From positions 1,922,001 through 1,986,000 of the forward strand of contig OY725490.1 in the NCBI GenBank assembly GCA_963281255.1: DNA of 64,000 nt, given 5' to 3'. The position numbers and the translations under genes were made by a program. The DNA is from Aphrocallistes beatrix (lineage: Eukaryota; Porifera; Hexactinellida; Sceptrulophora; Aphrocallistidae). Position 1 is the stretch's first letter, and each line of letters begins with the position of its first letter. Of the stretch, positions 56,976 to 64,000 are shown one piece after another. The notes under the pieces were generated by a model. That model worked only from the letters and a program-made list of their open reading frames with translations, searched no databases and was not told the origin of the DNA.

Positions 56976-57012
56976 ACCCGCCAATGACTGGGGTCCATTC
57001 TATTTATAGCTT
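56976..57012. repeat. Direct repeat, right copy
   Basis: Second copy of the sequence at 55985-56030 ('cccgccaatgactggggtccattctatttatag'). Confidence 0.55.
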
Positions 57013-57186
57013 GGATCCCGTATTTCTAAGGTTTCCCCGCCCAAAATGACTTAATCGGAAATGAGTTAGCAAAATCCATAGTACATTGATGGGATTTATT
57101 AATATACACCATAATTTGTTTAAAAATCGAAAGGATCGGGACGATATAAAATGGCCTGCCTGGATGTCAAACTGCTTTTGGAGATA

Positions 57187-57339
57187 CAGTAGAACTCGGT
57201 TCGTACGTACTCATTTCTCTGAAACAAAATTCATTTAATATATATATTCCTATGTAATATCAACTCGGTTAGTGCGTGCTTACGGACAGTACGTACTTTT
57301 CCGCTTCCCGGAGAGGTACGTCTTATCCGAGTTCTATTG
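57187..57339. mobile_element. pogo/Tigger-like MITE, family 'CAGTAGAACTCGGATAAGACG' (4)
   Basis: Left end CAGTAGAACTCGGTTCGTACG after TA; right end CGTCTTATCCGAGTTCTATTG with one change. Confidence 0.8.
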
Positions 57340-57805
57340 AAATAATGCATACTTATCTTCACCTGCATGACCACTCTGAGCCAATCAAATGTGCCGTATG
57401 ATCAGTAGGCACTGCTGTCTTATAGATTAGGATGACGAAAGTTCGTTTGTTTTTTGAACAAATCCTTGACATTTTTCGACATTCCTGGACACCCAATAAA
57501 AGTCCAGGAAGAAACTGATCGTTTAAATAACATTATATGCATAAAGCCTCGATAAGTATGGTATACAATTTACGAATAGTGTTAGTTCCACCTTTATAGA
57601 CTCACTGTCAATTTGACTTCTTCACGGTGCATCACAAAGTGTCCGCTCCCATGAACCGATAGCAGAGAACTGTGTCTGAGCCGTGTGGGATCAGCTGGAG
57701 AGGTAGGGACCGTAGACTATCAGAGGTAGGACGCAGGTCTGAATGAAGGGTCGTCATCGAGGAAGAGAGGGGATAGCGAGTGGGAAGGAGTGAGAATGAA
57801 GCGAG

Positions 57806-57813
57806 TATAAATA
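57806..57813 (+). promoter_or_regulatory. Orphan TATAAATA box
   Basis: 'Gagtataaatagctgg' resembles the TATA boxes of the genes in this window, but no frame or splice donor at a matching distance follows. It may be chance. Confidence 0.25.
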
Positions 57814-58147
57814 GCTGGAGGAGCATGCTAAGTGAGTAAAAGGGAAATGGATAAATCCTAGCGACTCTAGTCTAGATTCAAATCCAGAATGAAATTTGAA
57901 TATATTGTTATTGATCTCAACTGTAACGAATTAACCTGTACCCCACGGGAACCATGATTTAGTAATTCGCTACAAAGTATTAACATATTTTACCCCCACC
58001 CTCTTAGTAGGACTGTTCGAGGAAGACTGCTCGAGTAGATATGTGATTTGAAAAAAAATTGACCTAAAAGTGGACATCTAGTTTAAAAAAAGTTCTCGTC
58101 TGTTCTGAAAAATGTACTAAATAATCAGATTATCCATTTTCCTATTA

Positions 58148-58377
58148 GTCTTTCCCTGGATAAGCACCCCGCCCTGTCGCTTGTTTTTTTCGTGCACCAA
58201 AAATTTAAAGCGCCGTATTGGTTGAAAAACAGTCACATTTGTAAGAGATAAACGGATTCCAATCTCATTACTAATCACTAATAGTATTCATACATACAAC
58301 TAGCCATAACAAATGGTTTACTACCTTAAAATGTCCGCATCTTATCTAACCCCTGGCGCTTATTCAGGGAAAAACGG
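58148..58377. mobile_element. MITE 'CCGTCTT..AATAAGCGCC' family, inverted second copy
   Basis: Left 'gtctttccctggataagcacc', right 'ggcgcttattcagggaaaaacgg' followed by TA. The interior ('tggtttactaccttaaaatgt') is the inverse of 45620-45650. Confidence 0.75.
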
Positions 58378-58379
58378 TA

Positions 58380-59369
58380 TACGGGATTTTAAAATAAATT
58401 GACCTAAAAATAGACATCTAGTTTGAGGATGGTGGCACAAAATAAATGTTAACGTGTGCATTGCATTGTGCCAAGGTGGTCCTTGTGTGCCGATGAGAAA
58501 TTCTATTGTTTGATAATTCTGCAAATTCTTAGGAAATCACACCAGAGTGAAAGAGTGTCCTCTGATAAGAGGAAACTGATTGGTTGATGCTCATACTCAG
58601 GACATTATTGGCATAGCGAAGAATCTGATTGCCTCAGCAGTGGAGTTAGGCAGACCATAATGAACCATAATGAAAGCCACCTGTTCACAACTCCACGTAG
58701 AAATAAGGTCACCAATCAGTTGTGGATCAGCAACGTCGAGAATTGATTGGCTAATCGGATAAATAACTACCATGGTAAAATGATAGGTCAGATGTATGAT
58801 TGGTAATTCCATATAGTAATATGATTATAGAAATCAGTTGAATTGATCAGCTTTAAACCCCCGTGATATGTATGACTGAGTCACGAGATAGACTGAGACG
58901 AGTAAAAGCCTTAGAGCAGATTTCATTAGAGTTTTCAACCTTTTAGGATCCGATGGATGATAGGGTATTTACCTGCTAATTAGGTGATGAATATGGACAT
59001 GAGATTATCCAATCTTATGTAACAGAAATAGCTAAAGTTAGCACAGACTAATGTACTAAAAAATATTTAATTCATTAGAACCATTTTTGAACTAAAATAA
59101 GAATAATAATAGCTATGCAATAGGAAACAGTATTGTCTTATAATACTAGTTTAGCGCTAAAATATGCACATACATATGCAAATTTTTGCAGCCTGAAAAA
59201 ATTGGATCATGAACGGAAAGATTATTTTACTATTTTTCTAATAAAATTTTTTATATAAAAATTCCACACACTCAATACAGCTCAATAAAGCTATTCAGCA
59301 ATATTAATAATGATAAGACTAATAATAGTAACCCACAATAATGATGGTAGTTTCCAAACATACGTTGAA
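58380..59369. other. Gene-poor sequence, nothing supported
   Basis: AT-rich DNA with 'aaaattgacctaaaaatagacatctagttt' repeated from 58050-58090 to 58388-58423, on both sides of the MITE. No gene found. Confidence 0.45.
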
Positions 59370-59548
59370 TTTAGAGCTACCGGTTAATCGGTACAACTGC
59401 TTAATTGGCCCAGTTTTCCCGGAAAATACCCCCGGAATAAATCCCACACATAATATGTACTAAATTACATCGACTAATTGGGAACTCTGCTTTCGAGTCA
59501 AAATATCGAGACCACAGATGTGACCTGATTAATCGGAGTCAACTTAGA
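59370..59548. mobile_element. Worn copy of MITE family 'CAGTCGACTCCGCTTAAT'
   Basis: 'Ctaccggttaatcggtacaactgcttaattgg' and 'gacctgattaatcggagtcaact' recall the family ends, with many changes and no clear TA duplication. Confidence 0.5.
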
Positions 59549-59972
59549 AGAAAATGTCACCAAAATTTTACAAAAAGAAGTCCCAATTAAACTTTTCCAC
59601 CAAGTCAATAAGCACTCAATTATGAAAAGACATGAAACTAAGAATAATGTTGCTATACCAACTCGAGAGAATATAATGTGAAAAAGCCTTAGAGTTGACC
59701 AATCAAACAATAGCTTAAATATGTGGGAACATTAAATGCGGGTAAGATCAGTTGTTTGCTGTGGAAGTTCATTGGGAGAGACGTAAGTGGAAATATTTTC
59801 ATGCGAATAGCAACAAGAAGGGATTCATTCATATATTCGTGCATAACATCAGATAACGATACAGTTGAAGACCGAATACCACAAACACTACTAGCACCAT
59901 GACATATCATTTTAGGTCTATAAATTTACCTTAGATAGCTTTCCCCTTTAGATGACAGTAGTCTTCAGTCTT

Positions 59973-60050
59973 CCCTAAAATCCGGGGGCCAGATCCAATC
60001 CTGGGTCCCTCGTGGGACCCAGGATTGGATCTGGCCCCCGGATTTTAGGG
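59973..60050. repeat. Perfect 37-bp hairpin with TCGT loop
   Basis: 59973-60009 and 60014-60050 are exact reverse complements around TCGT. The arm is far richer in G+C than its surroundings. A related single 'atcggattttgctccggatttcagaggggagttaag' follows at 60110-60145, so the arm belongs to a local repeat that was duplicated in reverse. Confidence 0.92.
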
Positions 60051-61900
60051 GAGTTAAGGGAGTTTAAAATATTTTCAAGGGGGGGGGTAACTGAGGGGTT
60101 ACTGCAGGATCGGATTTTGCTCCGGATTTCAGAGGGGAGTTAAGAAGTCTAAACAGTTGTGTAGTGTCAAAATTAAAGTGGGGGAGCGCCTGTGAAATAG
60201 TAATTTATGCTGAAATGTTGTTAGACATGAACATATCTATAAATGTTGTCACGAAAGGTTTTGCGATCGCCACTCTTACATAATATTGCGAAAGAATAAG
60301 GCAACTAAGAAATAGAGAGAATTTACAATCATTGAAAATATAGTATACCAGTCCATCAAGGTAAATGTTAAACGCGGTATCTCTTTGGAAATTAGTGGAG
60401 GAAGTCTACTCAGATGAGAGACTTCCTAACATTTCAATTAGCCAAACCCAGCAACTGCTCTCAACTGCTGATATATTATTAGAACACAGTACGAATTCTA
60501 ATTTTAGTTCACAAAAATATCTACAATACTCGTGAGTAATAAACTGGCTCATAACAAGAAATCTTGGCTGTTCGTCATGATGTAAGATATTTCAATGTAC
60601 TTCTTAAGGGGTTTGCACTATCAGTTGCATAAGATATGTGATAAGTCCACCAAGGCACAAAGTAGACTACTCAGCAAATAAGACACACACTTCTGATAGC
60701 ATGGCACAACTGAATTAGTTGTTATATATCAGTTTACAAACCATAAACGCTCATGACGCATTCACAGGAACTACACACTTCCTGTACCAACACTGATTGC
60801 TAAATACAGCTCACATCTCTTGTCCTATTTATAGCAACTTTCTATTCAAACAGTTTTATATTTCCATGTTTAAAATGACGGAAATATAGTACGTACTTAA
60901 TTCAGAAATAATCTCGTCGCATTATTCTGTTAAAATATGTTTTATTTTATGTCACTAATTTAATGCAAAATTCTAATTCAGACATGCAAACAGATGCACA
61001 CACAGGTGTGACCATCTAAACTGCTTGCCTCATACTTTGATATGTGTGTCGTCAAGACTGTACATAGACACTGGGCAACCAAACTGAGATTAAAGATAAA
61101 CTAATTAGCCAACACTATGCGTCTACTCCATTAAAGTGGTCGTAATGGGTTGATTTGAATATTCAGGTTAACCCTGGATTCCACTACAGAGACTGTGATA
61201 ATACTGGTGGGCACAGATGGCTGTGTGTTAATACTGGTGGTACAGGATACAGGTGGAAAGCGAAGGGTCGCGCAACAGTTAAACGAAGAAAACATTTCAT
61301 ATGGTAGATTTTAAAACTGTGAAAGTTCATAAGTAAATGAGTCGAAATTAATTCAAATCAAGGATAATCTCATGGTCAAAGAAATTATTTGAAAATCATT
61401 TAGCAAAACAGTAGTTCTACTTGGTGATAATTTTCTACAGAGTTAATAGATGGTCAGAGTAGATAATATATCCTACGTACGTTTAGGTTTTCAAAGTATC
61501 GACTAAAGAAATATAAATTTAGAATATTACTAAAATATACTAATTTCTACAAAGTGGAAGCTAATAGCAAAACATGTCTTGTCGAATCATACTGTATTCT
61601 CAAACACGGGCATTTGGTTGGTCGGAAAGTTAATTGGTAGATTAAATGAGATAATTGGGCGATTACAATGAATGTTTTTGTTCTTTCATTCAAAACTAAA
61701 GGAAGAGATCAAAGAAATCTTCAAGATATCACCAATTAGACTGGATTCTCCCGAGGAAGAAACTAAAAAACAACACACACTAAGTCCGTGAAATGTAGAG
61801 AGATCTCGTTACCTGCAATAAAACCTGTTTGAAGCTATTAATTCAATAAAAAGCCGTATACGCGTACATTTAGGCCTAAACACTGGTAGTACATGTCACA
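60051..61900. other. Gene-poor sequence before the 61973 gene
   Basis: It has a run of G (60080-60088) and then AT-rich DNA without a recognised gene or element. The last ~100 bases act as promoter for the next gene. Confidence 0.45.
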
Positions 61901-61917
61901 GTGGTTGCTCACTAGTA

Positions 61918-61925
61918 TATAAATA
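61918..61925 (+). promoter_or_regulatory. TATA box of the 301-residue coiled-coil gene
   Basis: TATAAATA (in 'actagtatataaatagcacc'), 55 bases before the ATG, the same layout as in the array copies of this family. Confidence 0.7.
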
Positions 61926-61972
61926 GCACCAACCTAGTCTGTGAAACAAGATATCTTTTACATTAATTCAAA

Positions 61973-62878
61973 ATGCCATCTATTGGAAGAAAATTTAAAA
62001 CTTTCCTCACACGGAAAATGGGCCCTAAGCCAACGGAGAGAAAGGAAATAGATTTCTCATTTGTTCCTTCTGCTCACGAAGATTTCAGAAACCAAACTAC
62101 GAGACAGCAGATGAGTTTAAATCAAAGAGAAATGCGTATTGATGAAAATATTGCAAGGATAAAGTTCGATCTTCTAAAAATGAGAATGGAAAATGGGGAG
62201 ATGCTAGAGAGATGTAACCGTTTGGATCACGAAGTTACGAAGGACAAGACATCGTTTACAAGCGATCAGATGAGCCCCCTTGACAACCAAGATGAACTGG
62301 ATGAATTCAACGATCTACTCTCAATCTGTTCAGACGAAGAGATCGACCCTGAATCCTTCTTCCAACCTAACCCATGTCGAGGACGCCTTGAAACAGTTAC
62401 GAGTAACGAGAATATCGAATCTTTCCCAGAGAACCAAACCTCTACTCCGGTGACAGATATGTCAGACCTAAACTCAACTGCTTCAGAGAGATCCCCAGCG
62501 AAAGATTCATCCGTGGACGATAGTCCGAACCGAACGTTAGAGAGGTCACTGTACCGCTCCCCTAAAACCATCCCTGGGTCCGCTATCCACATCGGAGTTG
62601 AAAAGAGTTATTCAGAGAATGACTGTCCGCCAGTTCTCGCAAGACACTCGTTGTGTCTCCCTGAAAGGCCACATTCCTCTCTGATGGACTACATCCACAC
62701 ACATTCCAGTCAGAGACACCTTGCCTACGCGAAGATAACAATCCCGACGCTAACCCACACCAGCTCCGAAACTATTTTTGAGAAATCGTTTTCAAAACCC
62801 CCAAAATCCTTCGCAACGGAAGTATTTGATGAGATAAAGAAATCGATCGGAGATCTGAGCATCAGTCAAACTAACTAA
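61973..62878 (+). CDS. Divergent paralogue of the small coiled-coil family, 301 residues
   Basis: The protein shares with the 214/215-residue proteins the start (MPSIGRK against MPSLIKK), the segment EDFRNQTTRQQMSLNQREMR (EDFRKECFLKQMTLEKNRMQ in the array), a coiled coil at about 45-95, and the end ATEVFDEIKKSIGDLS (SEQVFAAVRDTITHL). The middle (about 95-250) is longer, rich in Ser, Pro, Asp and Glu and probably disordered, with possible phosphorylation sites such as RSPAKDS and YRSPKT. It is intronless, with TATAAATA at 61918 and a leader of about 25 bases. No standard AATAAA follows closely. Function is unknown. It shows that the family exists outside the NHL cassette. Confidence 0.85.
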   Translation: MPSIGRKFKTFLTRKMGPKPTERKEIDFSFVPSAHEDFRNQTTRQQMSLNQREMRIDENIARIKFDLLKMRMENGEMLERCNRLDHEVTKDKTSFTSDQMSPLDNQDELDEFNDLLSICSDEEIDPESFFQPNPCRGRLETVTSNENIESFPENQTSTPVTDMSDLNSTASERSPAKDSSVDDSPNRTLERSLYRSPKTIPGSAIHIGVEKSYSENDCPPVLARHSLCLPERPHSSLMDYIHTHSSQRHLAYAKITIPTLTHTSSETIFEKSFSKPPKSFATEVFDEIKKSIGDLSISQTN

Positions 62879-63572
62879 CACTTATTGAAGTTAAATTTTT
62901 AGTTTTATTGGTTGTAATGTTCCATTGATTTAAACTTAAATCTATCTTTAAAAAATTCAATTCTAAATTCACCGTTTCAGCCTCTTTCTTTGATAATAGC
63001 TAAAATAAGGGATTCTAATTTTAAAATTAGTAAAGTGTAAACAAAAAAACAAACTTTTGTGTACACAATTTTGCTTACTATAAAGTTTATGTAGACTTAA
63101 GACGAGAAAAATTAGCTGATATTCAGGCAATAAATGAAATGATTTGAGAAAACCTTGAAAAGAAAAAGATTCCCATGATATTAAGAATGTGCAATTCTAA
63201 GAGGTGAAAACCTATATTATCGTGACATACTGGAACTATGTATAAAGCTGAATTCTTCTTCGATTCACTCCCATATCTAACGGAATGAAGGAAGTTCTTA
63301 AATATCTATATGTATATAACGGACCTAGATATTCTTGTGACGGAGTATATGGAGTAATTGTCTCAAATTTGATGTAACATGTGTTAGTAGCCAATGTCAT
63401 TGTGATGATTTTATTCATATAAATTTTCCTTTTTTACACAATTTATGCTGGGTCATTCATTATTAAATATACATTTAAGTTCGTAATATCTTTGAGTTAA
63501 TAGATAAAGTCGGAATCTAGAAAATTACAAAAATGTGAGGAATTAAACTACGTATATATTAATTACAAGATA
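62879..63572. other. 3' flank and intergenic DNA
   Basis: AT-rich, with no exact AATAAA within 100 bases of the stop; the 'taaataagg' at about 63001 is not a consensus signal. No further gene seen. Confidence 0.4.
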
Positions 63573-63725
63573 CAGTCGACTCCGCTTAATAGGGTCACAT
63601 CGATCAGAGGACATTTTGGCCCGATTAAGCGGGGAACCCTATTAACCGAAAACATTTGGTGTTAGCATATGTGTGAGAACTATTCCGGTCCTACCAAAAG
63701 TGGCCCGATTAAGCGGAGTCGATTG
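63573..63725. mobile_element. pogo/Tigger-like MITE, family 'CAGTCGACTCCGCTTAAT' (4)
   Basis: 153 bp, ends CAGTCGACTCCGCTTAATAGG and CCGATTAAGCGGAGTCGATTG, TA duplication on both sides. Confidence 0.88.
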
Positions 63726-64000
63726 TATATCATTATTATTATTAACTAAATAGTGATTAAAAATCAGAAAAAAATGCTTTGACAAACTCTATAAAATTAT
63801 AGAAAATTCTAGAATCAACTCTATAAAATTATTGAAAATTCAGACTAGAATCAATAAAAGGTTGACTATGCATGTAATGTAAATATCAGCCTGCGTCTGA
63901 TGATATCAGCATCCCGCTAGCCAATGAGATAACGCATTCGTATGTTTCCTCAAGTGCTTTACAATAAATCATTGTAAAAACAGCTAATCGCACAGCAATG

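Noticed and set aside
59973..60050. MicroRNA gene
   Set aside because: A perfect 37-bp stem with a four-base loop is unlike a typical animal pre-miRNA, and no conservation can be shown. Kept as a hairpin only.
57806..60835. Further TATAAATAG sequences as hidden promoters (57806 plus strand; 56017, 56996 and 60826 minus strand)
   Set aside because: By base composition a few such 9-mers are expected in 64 kb, and no frame or conserved splice donor follows them at the usual distance.

Overview
The window is AT-rich, spliced eukaryotic DNA. The gene content points to an animal: TRIM-like NHL beta-propeller genes, a p22-phox (CYBA) homologue, an NT-C2/PH-domain protein and many cut-and-paste transposons. 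Short TATA-driven genes, coding exons of 90-660 bp and large families of small inverted-repeat elements fit an early-branching invertebrate. A glass sponge is my guess from the style of the proteins. That is inference only, because no diagnostic marker is present.

Region 1 (1-31,136) is a tandem array of a two-gene cassette. Each complete unit has a TATA promoter with a noncoding first exon, a transposon-filled intron, one coding exon for a 402-404 residue coiled-coil/NHL protein, a 2-3 kb spacer, and a short intronless TATA-driven gene for a 214-215 residue coiled-coil protein of unknown family. The units are A (1,019-8,693), B (8,694-22,624) and C (22,625-31,136). The first ~600 bases match the 3' flank of an NHL gene, so another unit lies to the left, but its small gene is missing. 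Differences between the NHL copies cluster at equivalent positions of successive propeller blades. The spacers of units B and C hold decayed NHL-gene relics.

The intron of unit B carries a complete 4,978-bp Ginger-like DNA transposon on the opposite strand (9,447-14,424). It has 123-bp perfect or near-perfect terminal inverted repeats, a 4-bp GGTC target duplication, and a ten-exon gene that I could join through GT-AG junctions into an uninterrupted 822-residue frame. The product has an H2C2 zinc finger, a DD35E integrase core, a GPF/Y-type C-terminal domain and an OTU cysteine protease domain. Units A, B and C act as filled and empty sites for one another, which shows insertion boundaries and target duplications for several hAT-like, Tc1/mariner/pogo-like and Helitron-like elements.

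Region 2 (31-48.5 kb) is gene-poor. It contains pogo/Tigger-like MITEs (one with another MITE nested inside), an 8-bp-TSD hAT MITE and a 30-bp minisatellite, but no protein gene I can support.

Region 3 (48.5-51.5 kb) has a head-to-head pair about 510 bp apart: p22-phox on the minus strand with an added Cys-rich N-terminus, and on the plus strand a 529-residue NT-C2 / possible thioredoxin-fold / coiled-coil / PH protein.

Region 4 (52-64 kb) has a decayed TPR-like gene fragment, a 23-copy 68/69-bp minisatellite, four tandem tRNA-like repeats, a perfect 37-bp hairpin, and at 61,973 a distant paralogue of the small coiled-coil genes of the array, also intronless and with a TATAAATA box.
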